Shown here in pieces: positions 36,962 through 45,200 of a DNA stretch of 64,000 bases; position 1 is the stretch's first letter; each line of letters opens with the position of its first letter. The notes beneath the pieces are model-generated. The model was not told where the DNA came from. It searched no databases and was given only the letters and a program-made list of their open reading frames with translations. The translations under genes and the position numbers were made by a program. Source of the DNA: Rhizobium sp. BK602 (GTDB lineage: Bacteria > Pseudomonadota > Alphaproteobacteria > Rhizobiales > Rhizobiaceae); NCBI RefSeq assembly GCF_014195095.1, contig NZ_JACIBC010000006.1, positions 186,001-250,000 of the forward strand. Reading direction: 5' to 3'.

Positions 36962-38986
36962 TTACTTGGCCGGAATCTTCAATTCCTCACCGACCAGGAG
37001 CCGGTGCGGCTTGAGATTGCGATTGGCGGCCAGCAATTTGTGCCATTCGTTGCCATTGCCATAATAGGCCTTGGCGATGTCCCAGAGCGTGTCGCCGGCA
37101 ACGATGACATGGGTGGCCGGCGTCTTCGGCGGCTCGCTGGCTGCAGTTGTGGCTGCGGGTGCCGGGGTGGCAGGTGCCGCGGGCGTCGTGGCTGGAGCGG
37201 TTGCCGCCGGTGCCGTTGCCGTTGGGGCCGCAGAGGCAGGGGCAGCGGGGGCGGGCGCGGCCGGTGTCGCAGGCGCCGTGGTCGAGGAAGCCGCAGCGGG
37301 GTCGGCGGGCTTCTGCTCCGGTGCTGCTGCCGGCTTCGTCTCGGCGGGCTTTGCCGGCTCGGGCTGTACCGCGGCCGTCGCCCCGACCTGGATTATGCGG
37401 CCGTCCGTATAGGGCTTGTAGGGATTGTGCGCGGCGAGATAGTCGGCGACGACGCCGGCGAGATCGGGGCCGAAATCATAGGCGTTCTTGCCGTTCTGGG
37501 CGAAGACGGAATAGCCGTCGCCACCGGCGCGCATGTAGTTGTTGCTGACGACGCCGTAGGTCTTTTCGGGGTCGAGCGGCACGAATTCCGTGCCTTCCTG
37601 CACATCGACGGAGACCAGGCGGCTGCCGGGCGGCTTGGATTTATCGAAGCTGTATTTCAGGCCGGCGACCTGCGGGAAGCGGCCGGCGCCCTCGTCGATC
37701 TGGCTGAGGCCGTTCTCCAATGCCGCCTTTACCTCGGCGCCCGTCAGCTGGAAGGTGGCGACGGTGTTTTGGAACGGCAGCACGGTCAGCACGCCGCCCA
37801 TGGTGACGTCGCCGGCGCCGATCGAGGCGCGCAGCCCGCCGCCGTTCTGGATGGCGATGCTGATGCCCTGTCCCTTCGTCCGGTCGAGGATGGCGTCGGC
37901 GACGAGGTTACCCATGGAGCATTCCTGGATGCGGCAAATCTCGCGCGCGCCTTCGATCACCCCCTCGGAGCTGCCGATGACCTTATGGCGCAATTCCTCG
38001 ATGGGTTTCGCCATCTCCTGGATGCGGGCCGATATCGCCGGATCGGGCTTGACCGAGGCGTCGAGCAGGATCGGGTCGCCCTTGGCGTCCTTGACGACGC
38101 CGTTGTCGTCGAAGGTGATGACGACATCGCCGAGATATTTGCTGTAGGAGGCGGCCTGGACGACCGGAACCTTATAGCCGGCCGGATTGTCGACCATGGT
38201 CGGATAGGGGCCGGCTGCCTTCGGGTCGGTGTTCGACAGCAGCGTGTGCGAATGGCCTCCGACGACCACGTCGACGCCGGCGATCTTGGCGATCTTGTCG
38301 ATGTCGCGCGGATAGCCGACATGGGTGAGCGCGATGATCTTGTTGACGCCCTGCGACTTCAGCGCATCCACCTCGGCGCTGATGGCGGCGGCATCGTCGG
38401 TGATCTTGACATGCGGGCCTGGAGAGGAAAGCTCCGCCGTCTCGGTGGTGACGGCGCCGACAATGCCGATTTTCTGGCCGCCCACCTCGAGCACGATCGA
38501 TTTTTTGATGCGGTCGCCGAGCTTCGACTGGCCGTCGGTGACGAGATTGGCGGTGACGATGGGGAATGTCGCCTTGTCGAGGAAGGCCGCGAGCGGCTCC
38601 TCGCCGTCATCGAATTCATGGTTGCCGACGGTCATGGCGTCGATCTTCATGTCGTTGAGGAACTCAACCTCGGCGGCGCCCTTGTAGGTCGTGTAGAATA
38701 GCGAGCCCTGGAAATTGTCGCCGGCATCGAGCACCAGCACATTCTGGCCGGCAAGGGCGGCGCGGCGCTGGTCGATCATGGTTTTCAGCCGGGCTGCGCC
38801 GCCGAAGCATTCATTCTTGGCTTCTTCCGCAGCCGAGCAGGTGGTGTCGAATTTGTTGATCGATTCGTCGCGCGAATGAAAATCGTTAAAGTGCAGAATG
38901 TTGAGCTGGTAGTCCGCGAAAGCGGCGCTCGTGCTGAGCGCCAAGGCAGCCGCAGCCAAAAGACCCACTCCGAAGGGCTTCGTCAT
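36962..38986 (-). CDS. Periplasmic 5'-nucleotidase / UDP-sugar hydrolase with C-terminal LysM domain
   Basis: A 674-residue exported protein. After a signal peptide (GVGLLAAAALALSTSAAFA) comes the calcineurin-like metallophosphatase domain (LNILHFNDFHSR, VLDAGDNFQGS, VGNHEFDDG, VVVGGHSHTLL), then the 5'-nucleotidase C-terminal specificity domain (IAIQNGGGLRASIGAG, VVSNNYMRAGGDGYSVF). A Pro/Ala/Thr-rich linker of about 75 residues follows, and a final LysM module (VIVAGDTLWDIAKAYYG). The LysM should tether the enzyme to peptidoglycan. It is involved in nucleotide scavenging. Confidence 0.93.
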   Translation of the reverse strand: MTKPFGVGLLAAAALALSTSAAFADYQLNILHFNDFHSRDESINKFDTTCSAAEEAKNECFGGAARLKTMIDQRRAALAGQNVLVLDAGDNFQGSLFYTTYKGAAEVEFLNDMKIDAMTVGNHEFDDGEEPLAAFLDKATFPIVTANLVTDGQSKLGDRIKKSIVLEVGGQKIGIVGAVTTETAELSSPGPHVKITDDAAAISAEVDALKSQGVNKIIALTHVGYPRDIDKIAKIAGVDVVVGGHSHTLLSNTDPKAAGPYPTMVDNPAGYKVPVVQAASYSKYLGDVVITFDDNGVVKDAKGDPILLDASVKPDPAISARIQEMAKPIEELRHKVIGSSEGVIEGAREICRIQECSMGNLVADAILDRTKGQGISIAIQNGGGLRASIGAGDVTMGGVLTVLPFQNTVATFQLTGAEVKAALENGLSQIDEGAGRFPQVAGLKYSFDKSKPPGSRLVSVDVQEGTEFVPLDPEKTYGVVSNNYMRAGGDGYSVFAQNGKNAYDFGPDLAGVVADYLAAHNPYKPYTDGRIIQVGATAAVQPEPAKPAETKPAAAPEQKPADPAAASSTTAPATPAAPAPAAPASAAPTATAPAATAPATTPAAPATPAPAATTAASEPPKTPATHVIVAGDTLWDIAKAYYGNGNEWHKLLAANRNLKPHRLLVGEELKIPAK

Positions 38987-39135
38987 TTTTCTCTCCTGTG
39001 CTTTCTCAAATGCGATCCGCCCGTTCCCCGTGGCGGTTCCCCGTCACGATGTTTCCATCACGACGACGTGAGCGCAAGCGAAAGCTGTTGCGTTCATTAG
39101 GATTTTGAGAAAATCACGGCAGCAGCGCCACGGCC

Positions 39136-39456
39136 TCACGCGCAGGCTTCGATCGAGGCATCGCCATAGGATTCCCGCAGGGCGGCGGCGATGTTCCAGC
39201 CGATAGCAAGAGAGATGAGCAGGCAGCAAAGCGCGGCGACGCGATGAAAGCGCCGGCTCCGGTCGCGATGGAGCAGGATCATGCCGCCGGCGTAGAGCAG
39301 CAGAGCGGGTAGGGCGATCATCAGAACGCTCGCCGGACCGTCGCAATCGAGCGCGTCGATGCCCTGGGCCTTAAAGCTGTTGACGGGGAGCGCCGCCGCC
39401 AGAAGGGCGAGCGGCAGGCCGGCGATGAGAATGACATAGAGCGCCATCCTGCGCAT
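39136..39456 (-). CDS. Small three-helix membrane protein
   Basis: A 106-residue protein with three predicted transmembrane helices (ALYVILIAGLPLALLAAALPV, VLMIALPALLLYAGGMILL, VAALCCLLISLAIGWNIAAAL) and a short polar tail. AAGGGAT precedes the start. It lies 24 bases after the Omp10-like gene on the same strand, so they may share an mRNA. No family recognised. Confidence 0.6.
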   Translation of the reverse strand: MRRMALYVILIAGLPLALLAAALPVNSFKAQGIDALDCDGPASVLMIALPALLLYAGGMILLHRDRSRRFHRVAALCCLLISLAIGWNIAAALRESYGDASIEACA

Positions 39457-39480
39457 GGCGTTCTATCCCTTCGCGTCGGT

Positions 39481-39864
39481 TCAGCCCTGGCGATTGAGGG
39501 AGAAGTGCCCGCCCGTTTCCGAGGTGCAATTCAGCTGGCTGGGATTGGCCATGAAGCAATTGACCTTCGAACTGGTACGCTTCACATTCGAATACAGGTT
39601 GATCTGGATCATGCCCGACGGATCGGTCGTGTAGGTGCCAGACGCCATCTGCGTGTTCGTGCCGTCGGTCGTATGCGTCTCGAAGCGGCCGCCCGAAAAT
39701 GTCGAGTTGAGCCCGTTCGAATCGGCCCAGCGGCCCTCGACCGTCTGGACACGCGGCTGAACGCCGCCGATGCTGCCCGGCGGTGGCCTCGATCCACCGA
39801 AATCGACGCAGGCGGAGAGTGCGGCTGCGGCGGCGACAAGGGCAAGGCAGGTCTTCATCTTCAT
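39481..39864 (-). CDS. omp10: Omp10-like outer-membrane lipoprotein
   Basis: A 127-residue lipoprotein: signal peptide MKMKTCLALVAAAAALSAC with lipobox LSAC. The mature part resembles Brucella Omp10: VEGRWADSNGLNSTFSGGRF, ETHTTDGTN, and the closing SSKVNCFMANPSQLNCTSE with two Cys. GGGAGAGATTT is the ribosome site. It is lipidated at the Cys and expected in the outer membrane; Omp10 is a surface antigen in Brucella. The biochemical role is unknown. Confidence 0.88.
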   Translation of the reverse strand: MKMKTCLALVAAAAALSACVDFGGSRPPPGSIGGVQPRVQTVEGRWADSNGLNSTFSGGRFETHTTDGTNTQMASGTYTTDPSGMIQINLYSNVKRTSSKVNCFMANPSQLNCTSETGGHFSLNRQG

Positions 39865-39984
39865 AAATCTCTCCCGCGATAAAAGGCGGATTGGCATCAT
39901 ACCGGTTGCGAGGAAGATGGCGCGAGCCTTTGCCGAAAGCAAGATACTTGAAGCCATCATGTTGATTTATCTCGCGAGCGTAAC

Positions 39985-40013
39985 AAAAATGCCCGCACGA
40001 CCTGTGCGGGCAT
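39985..40013 (-). terminator. Rho-independent terminator of homospermidine synthase
   Basis: ATGCCCGCAC/GTGCGGGCAT perfect 10-bp stem, followed by TTTTT on the minus strand, 30 bases past the stop. Confidence 0.9.
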
Positions 40014-40042
40014 TCGAATTTCCGACTATTCGAATTCCGTTC

Positions 40043-41497
40043 TTAAGAGCGAACCAGGATATTCTTGAACTGCCAGGGGTCCTTGGTGTCGATATCTTCC
40101 GGGAACAGGCCCGGACGGCCATCGAGCGGCGTCCAGTCGGTATAATGGCCTTCAACCGGACCGAGATACGGCAGCTGTACTTCGAGGCAGCGCTTGTAGT
40201 CGATCTCATCGGCTTCGACGATGCCGGCGGTCGGGTTTTCCAGCGCCCAGACCATGCCGGCGAGAACGGCGGAGGTCACCTGCAGGCCGGTCGCGTTCTG
40301 GTAGGGGGCGATGCGGCGCGTCTCTTCGAGAGACAGGCGCGAGCCGTACCAGTAGGCGTTCTTGTCGTGGCCATAGAGCAGCACGCCGAGTTCGTCGATG
40401 CCGTCTTCCAGCTCATGCTCGTCGAGGACGTGGTGAACCGGTTGCGGGTTGCCGCCGTTGCCGAACATTTCGTGCAGCGACAGCACGGCATCGTTGGCCG
40501 GATGGTAGGCATAGTGGCAGGTCGGGCGGTAGGTGACTTCGCCGTCCTTGTCGCGGACCGTGAAGAAGTCGGCGATCGAGATCGATTCATTGTGCGTCAC
40601 CAGGAAGCCGTATTGCGGGCCCGGCGTCGGGCACCAGGTGCGGACGCGGGTGTTGGCGCCTGGCTGTTCCAGATAGATGGCGGCCTTGCAGCCCTTCTTG
40701 TGCTTCTTGGCGTTCTTCGGCATCCATTCTTCGTGGGTGCCCCAGCCGAGTTCCGCCGGCTGCATGCCTTCGGAGATGAAGCCTTCGACGGACCAGGTGT
40801 TCCAGAAGACGTTGAGCGGCTTCGGATGCTTGGTGAGCTGCGTGTCGCGCTCGGCGATGTGAATGCCCTTGACGCCGACCTTCTTCATCAGCTTGGCCCA
40901 GCCCTCGCGGTCATGCTGATCCGGCTCTTCGAACTTCAGGCCGATATCCTTGGCGAGATTGACGAGCGCCTGCTTGACGAACCAGGAGACCATGCCCGGA
41001 TTTGCGCCACAGGTGGAAACCGCCGTCGTGCCGCCCGGGTTCTTCGCCTTCTCCTTGCGCATGGTTTCGCGCAGTGCGTAGTTGGTGCGGTCGGCATTCT
41101 TCAGGTTCTTGTCGAAATAGAAGCCGAGCCAGGGTTCGACGACGGTGTCGATGTAGAGCACGTCGAGCTTGCGGCAGAGCTTGACCAGGTCGAGCGAGCC
41201 GGTATCAACCGAAAGGTTGACGCAGAAGCCCTGGCCGCCGCCTTCCGTCAGAAGCGGCTTCAGGAGATCCTTGTAGTTTTCCTTGGTGACATATTCCTTG
41301 ATATGACGGACGCCGTGCTTTGCGAGGATCTCCATGTCGGCGGGTTCTTCGCGGGGGTCGATGACGACTAACCGGCTCTTGTCGAATTTGAAGTGGCGCT
41401 CGATCAGGGGCAGGGTGCCGCGGCCGATGGAGCCAAAGCCGATCATTACGATCGGGCCGGTAATTTCGGCATATACCGGATAGTTTTGTTTCGTCAT
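40043..41497 (-). CDS. hss: Homospermidine synthase
   Basis: A 484-residue NAD-dependent enzyme forming sym-homospermidine from putrescine, the main long polyamine of rhizobia. The Rossmann motif is IVMIGFGSIGRGTLPLIERH, with conserved NVFWNTWSVEGF, GPQYGFLVTHNESISIADFF and TVVEPWLGFYF blocks of the saccharopine-dehydrogenase-like fold. AAGGAGACAAGA precedes the ATG at 41497. It forms a single-gene unit with its own terminator. Confidence 0.96.
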   Translation of the reverse strand: MTKQNYPVYAEITGPIVMIGFGSIGRGTLPLIERHFKFDKSRLVVIDPREEPADMEILAKHGVRHIKEYVTKENYKDLLKPLLTEGGGQGFCVNLSVDTGSLDLVKLCRKLDVLYIDTVVEPWLGFYFDKNLKNADRTNYALRETMRKEKAKNPGGTTAVSTCGANPGMVSWFVKQALVNLAKDIGLKFEEPDQHDREGWAKLMKKVGVKGIHIAERDTQLTKHPKPLNVFWNTWSVEGFISEGMQPAELGWGTHEEWMPKNAKKHKKGCKAAIYLEQPGANTRVRTWCPTPGPQYGFLVTHNESISIADFFTVRDKDGEVTYRPTCHYAYHPANDAVLSLHEMFGNGGNPQPVHHVLDEHELEDGIDELGVLLYGHDKNAYWYGSRLSLEETRRIAPYQNATGLQVTSAVLAGMVWALENPTAGIVEADEIDYKRCLEVQLPYLGPVEGHYTDWTPLDGRPGLFPEDIDTKDPWQFKNILVRS

Positions 41498-41616
41498 TCT
41501 TGTCTCCTTCGAAGGGCAGGACGCCGTTCGGTCCTTGAAAATCAATCAGGCTTGGCGCGGGGATTGCGCGAGGTGAACGGCTCTAACCACAAATTGGTGT
41601 CACAATAAAGAGCTGT

Positions 41617-41632
41617 CCGGGGTAAGCCCCGG
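41617..41632 (-). terminator. Short G+C hairpin at the end of the pab operon
   Basis: CCGGGG/CCCCGG with a 4-base loop, about 60 bases past the stop of the last operon gene. It lacks a clear T-run, so this is a weak call. Confidence 0.4.
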
Positions 41633-41693
41633 AAAGTCAATAGGATGGCACCATACACATAATATGCGACGGGTTTGTTGCTTCGGCGCGCGG

Positions 41694-42587
41694 TTACGTG
41701 GCGGCCAAGGCCCGCAATTGCCTCACCAGTTCCGCTTTCTGATGGATCAGCCCCTTATAGGCGGTCTGATGCTCGTCGAGCGCCTCCAGTTGCGCGGCGA
41801 AGCTCGATGCCAGGGCCAAGGCTCTGGGATGGCTGGCGATGATGGCGATCGGATCGACATAGACACGGATGGTGAAGAGGATGTCGCCGGAGACGGGCAG
41901 CTTGCGCAGCGTCTGGCGCTCGACGCGGGCGAAGCGCGTTTCGAGCGTGGGCGGCGTGGCGACCTGCGGGCGGCGGTGTTTCGAGGCGGAGAGGAAGAGT
42001 TCGCCCGTGGTGTTCACCGACCAGTTCAGCCGTTCGACGGGTTGGGACACCTGCAGATTGTCGAAGATGCGGGTGATCAGGGTGGCGTTGCGCGTGCCCT
42101 CGCCGAAACCGGGCACGTCGGCATGGATCGCCTGCATCGGCCGGCCGAACTTTTCCTGAAGCGACCAGGAGGAGGGGAAGGCGACATGGCCGGCGACGAG
42201 ATGCCAGCCATCCTCCTTGCGGCGCATGATGACGAGATCGTCGGCCACCAGCGTGCCGGCTTTCAGCAGCGGCGGCAGCGAGGGATCGCCAAGGTCGACG
42301 CTATGGTCGGCAACGGAGACGAGATCGCCGTCGCGCCGGAACGTCTGGGGATGATGGTCCGTGAGATAGGCGCTCAGCAGATCCAGCACCTCCTGCTGCG
42401 TCGCCTGCGTATCCTCCTCAGCGACAAAGATTTCGCTCAGGTGCTCCCGGAAAAGACGCTGTTTTTCATCGAGATAGCGGCCGAGATCGGCATCCGGCTC
42501 GATCCAGCGGGTGAGATCGAGCGGAATAAGGCCGATGGTGAAGGGTTTGGCCGAGCCGTCATAGGGTGTGTGGGTCGGGTGTGTCAT
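41694..42587 (-). CDS. DUF3445 / haem-dependent oxidative N-demethylase alpha-subunit-like protein
   Basis: A 297-residue protein matching the DUF3445 family, which includes the haem-binding alpha subunit of dimethylamine monooxygenase-type enzymes. Visible features: LDLTRWIEPDADLGRYLDEKQRLF, a central LVADDLVIMRRKEDGWHLVAGHVAFPSSW, and the C-terminal TIRVYVDPIAIIASHP. The haem ligand cannot be confirmed from sequence alone. No partner flavin subunit genes are adjacent. Last gene of the pab operon. Confidence 0.75.
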   Translation of the reverse strand: MTHPTHTPYDGSAKPFTIGLIPLDLTRWIEPDADLGRYLDEKQRLFREHLSEIFVAEEDTQATQQEVLDLLSAYLTDHHPQTFRRDGDLVSVADHSVDLGDPSLPPLLKAGTLVADDLVIMRRKEDGWHLVAGHVAFPSSWSLQEKFGRPMQAIHADVPGFGEGTRNATLITRIFDNLQVSQPVERLNWSVNTTGELFLSASKHRRPQVATPPTLETRFARVERQTLRKLPVSGDILFTIRVYVDPIAIIASHPRALALASSFAAQLEALDEHQTAYKGLIHQKAELVRQLRALAAT

Positions 42588-42596
42588 GGATAGAAC

Positions 42597-42965
42597 TTAT
42601 CGCGTCAGCGTTCCCTGATGGAAGGTCATTCGCCACTTGCCGTCCGTCTCCAGCCGCCAGATCGAACTTCTGAGCGATCGGACCGCCGGCTTGTCGGGAA
42701 ATATGCGGGTGGCCCGATAGGTGACGAGGGCGATGCCGCCGGAGAGCAGGCGGGCATCGAAATCATCGAGCGTCCGCAAGACAGCGTTCTCCGGGTCCGT
42801 CGGAAGGCTTGTCAGGACATTCTCCAGATCGAAGAGCTGGCCGGAACTGCCGATCTCTCGGAAGTCGGCGGCGAGCAGGTCGGCCAAGGCTTGCCGCGAG
42901 CCGCGCACCGCCGGGTCGAAGAGCCGTTCCTCCAGATCTTTCAAATGCGTGTGCAGCTCATCCAT
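42597..42965 (-). CDS. DUF4440 / SnoaL-like protein
   Basis: A 122-residue protein of the NTF2-like fold (cone of helices and curved sheet): LEERLFDPAVRGSRQALADLLAADFREIGSSG, then IALVTYRATRIF and WRLETDGKWRMTFHQGT. This matches DUF4440. Its role is unknown. It is 9 bases from the DUF3445 gene and 18 from the YciI gene, all on one mRNA. Confidence 0.8.
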   Translation of the reverse strand: MDELHTHLKDLEERLFDPAVRGSRQALADLLAADFREIGSSGQLFDLENVLTSLPTDPENAVLRTLDDFDARLLSGGIALVTYRATRIFPDKPAVRSLRSSIWRLETDGKWRMTFHQGTLTR

Positions 42966-42983
42966 CGGCGCGTCTTTCGCCTC

Positions 42984-43268
42984 TCAGCTCTTCAGCGCCT
43001 CGAACCCCTCGGTCACCGTCGTCAGGGCGATCTCGGTGACCTCGTAGGCGGCGACGCCGTGGATGGTGAAGGGGTCGGCGGCGACATAGGCTTCCAGTTC
43101 GGCGCGCTCGCCGCGGGCGAAGATGATGCCGCCGGTGCGCGGCACCTTGCGGCCGGAGGCGAGGAACCAGCCTTTTGCATAGCCTTCCTTCACCCAGGCC
43201 ATATGCGGCTCCATGTGCTTGTCGGCTTCGTCATTGCCCTTGAGATAGGTCAGCGAAAGAATGAACAT
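42984..43268 (-). CDS. YciI family protein
   Basis: A 94-residue protein of the YciI (ferredoxin-like, dimeric alpha/beta) family: MFILSLTYLKGNDEADKHM, HMAWVKEGYAKGWFLASGRKVPRTGG and ADPFTIHGVAAYEVTEI. The His-Asp pair (E-x-H-x3 and DPF) thought to form the active-site pocket is visible. Starts 4 bases after pabC ends. The reaction is unknown. Confidence 0.88.
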   Translation of the reverse strand: MFILSLTYLKGNDEADKHMEPHMAWVKEGYAKGWFLASGRKVPRTGGIIFARGERAELEAYVAADPFTIHGVAAYEVTEIALTTVTEGFEALKS

Positions 43269-43272
43269 TGCA

Positions 43273-43914
43273 TCAGTTCCATAGGAGTTGCGCGCGGATC
43301 AGGCCGCGCAGGGAGTTTCCGACGTAGAGCGTGCCGTCTGCCAGCTCCTCCGATCGTATCCGGCCGACGCGCGCCTTGCGCTGGCAGATGAGCTCGGTGC
43401 GCAGCACCCCGGCGAGCAGGCCGGAGGAGATGGGCGGCGTTCGCAGCTGGCCCGAGCCGTTGTCGAGGAAGATCGAGGTGATCGTGCCTTCGCAGACCTC
43501 GCCCTTTTCGTTGAGCAGCAGCACTTCGTCGGCCGCCTCCGCCGGATATTCGGCGCGGGCGGCTTCATAGACGGATCGGCGGGTGGTCTTGACGCGCAGC
43601 AGCGTGTCGGTGGAATCGATCCGGGTCTGCGCCAGGCGGACGCGCCAGATGGTATCGGCAGCCAGCGGCGCGAAAGCGGCCGTCGTGACCGCCGATTGTC
43701 CTGTTCGGTCGAAGGTCAGCCGCACCCGCAGCGGTGTCGTCGCGCCGGCAACCGCCGCATCCAGCTTGCTCAGCGCATCCTTCGGTGCGGGAAAGCCCAG
43801 CCTGCGGGCAGAGCGCTGCAGGCGGGCCAGATGCAGGCGCAGGCGCACGAAGCCCGTTTGCGGCTCGTAACGCAGCGTCTCGATCAGCGAAAAATCCTCT
43901 AGCGTTTGATCCAT
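43273..43914 (-). CDS. pabC: 4-amino-4-deoxychorismate lyase (class IV aminotransferase)
   Basis: A 213-residue PLP enzyme of the branched-chain aminotransferase fold IV, releasing pyruvate to give 4-aminobenzoate. The PLP lysine is probably in LRVKTTRRSVYEAAR; VLLLNEKGEVCEGTITSIF is the class IV hallmark. It is somewhat short for the family. The start MDQTLEDFSL at 43914 overlaps the pabB stop by 16 bases, coupling the two steps of the pathway. Confidence 0.88.
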   Translation of the reverse strand: MDQTLEDFSLIETLRYEPQTGFVRLRLHLARLQRSARRLGFPAPKDALSKLDAAVAGATTPLRVRLTFDRTGQSAVTTAAFAPLAADTIWRVRLAQTRIDSTDTLLRVKTTRRSVYEAARAEYPAEAADEVLLLNEKGEVCEGTITSIFLDNGSGQLRTPPISSGLLAGVLRTELICQRKARVGRIRSEELADGTLYVGNSLRGLIRAQLLWN

Positions 43915-45059
43915 CGATCCCCCACGGCGAAGCGCGCCTTCAGGAGGCATTCTTCATATTCCGCTTCCGCCGTCGAATCGAAAACGATGCCGCCGCCGAC
44001 ATTGAAGACGGCGCGGCCGTCCTCGAACAGGGTGATGGTGCGGATCGCCACGGAAAAGCGCATGGCGCCCGTGGGTGAGATCATGCCGATCGCTCCGCAA
44101 TAGGCATCGCGCGGGCCTTCTTCGAGATCATGGAGGATCTCCATCGCCCGGATTTTCGGCGCGCCGGTGATCGAGCCGCAGGGGAAGAGCGCCGCGAAGA
44201 TATCGCGGACGGTCGTTTCGGGCCGCAGTTTCGCCTGCACATGGCTGACCATCTGATGCAAGGTCGGATAGGTCTCGATCTCGAAGAGTTTCGGCACATC
44301 GAGCGTACCGACCTCGGTGATGCGTGAGATGTCGTTGCGCAGGAGATCGACGATCATGCGGTTCTCGGCCTGCGTCTTTTCGTCGGCAAGCATGGCGCGG
44401 ATGATCTCGGCATCCTCGGCGGCATCGGCGCCGCGCCTGGCCGTCCCCTTCATCGGATGCGTCTCGATCCAGCCGTCATCGTCGGTGCGGAAGAAGAGTT
44501 CGGGCGAGCGCGACAGCAAGATCGGGCCGCCGAGATCGACCAGTGTGCCGTACTTTACCGGCTGGCGCTCGATCAGCGACCAGAAGGCGGCCTTGATATC
44601 GCCATTCCAGCGAGCCGAGATCGGCATGGTGAGGTTCGCCTGATAGCAGTCGCCCTGGCGTAGATGCCAATGCAGCCGGTCGAATCTCTCTTTATAAGCG
44701 GCGAAGTCCCAGGCGGCAGTCGCATCGGTCAGGAATTCCTGGTTTTCAACGCGTTGCCGTGGCTGGGCAAGGGGATGGTCGTCGGCGGCCGGCGCGTCGA
44801 AGACGCCGAAACAGAGCAGCGGCGTCTCGCGGTCCTCCTCGGCGAAGGCGGCGAGTTTTTCCTCGAACAGATGACCGGCTTCATAGGCCATATAGCCCGC
44901 CAGCCATTTTCCTTTCGCTTTCGCCACTTCCATGCGGTCGAGTGCTCTAGAGAATTCCGCGCGCGTCCGGGCGGTGATGATCTCAGCCGGTTCGGCAAAG
45001 AGCATCACCTGTCCTGTGCTGTCGTCCCTGAAGAGGACATAGTGTTCGGTATCGGCCAT
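43899..45059 (-). CDS. pabB: Aminodeoxychorismate synthase component I
   Basis: A 386-residue chorismate-utilising enzyme that aminates chorismate in folate synthesis. The catalytic core shows LRQGDCYQANLTMPI, THPMKGTARRG, ENRMIVDLLRNDISR, LFPCGSITGAPKIRAMEI and FNVGGGIVFDSTAEAEYEE, all standard for PabB. The N-terminal domain is compact. The glutaminase subunit PabA is not in this operon and would be encoded elsewhere. Start MADTEHYVLF at 45059; an 18-bp palindrome lies 66 bases upstream. Confidence 0.93.
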   Translation of the reverse strand: MADTEHYVLFRDDSTGQVMLFAEPAEIITARTRAEFSRALDRMEVAKAKGKWLAGYMAYEAGHLFEEKLAAFAEEDRETPLLCFGVFDAPAADDHPLAQPRQRVENQEFLTDATAAWDFAAYKERFDRLHWHLRQGDCYQANLTMPISARWNGDIKAAFWSLIERQPVKYGTLVDLGGPILLSRSPELFFRTDDDGWIETHPMKGTARRGADAAEDAEIIRAMLADEKTQAENRMIVDLLRNDISRITEVGTLDVPKLFEIETYPTLHQMVSHVQAKLRPETTVRDIFAALFPCGSITGAPKIRAMEILHDLEEGPRDAYCGAIGMISPTGAMRFSVAIRTITLFEDGRAVFNVGGGIVFDSTAEAEYEECLLKARFAVGDRWIKR

Positions 45060-45124
45060 GCGCAGATTTCGATCTGGTGTCTTGTTAAGTCGATTGTCAG
45101 GCGTGTTCGCGCTTGTCGCGATTG

Positions 45125-45142
45125 TGTGCCTGGCCAGGCACA
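45125..45142. promoter_or_regulatory. 18-bp perfect palindrome upstream of pabB
   Basis: TGTGCCTGG followed immediately by CCAGGCACA. It sits in the gap between the M3 peptidase and pabB genes, both on the minus strand. Could be an operator, or less likely a hairpin (it has no loop). Confidence 0.4.
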
Positions 45143-45200
45143 AAGGCGCGGCAATGGCGGACATGCCTGACCTGCCTCTCCTCCGAGCAGGCGAACAGTC

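Noticed and set aside
39770..41371. A 533-codon plus-strand frame opposite homospermidine synthase.
   Set aside because: Complement of a confident gene; no start signal, no domain.
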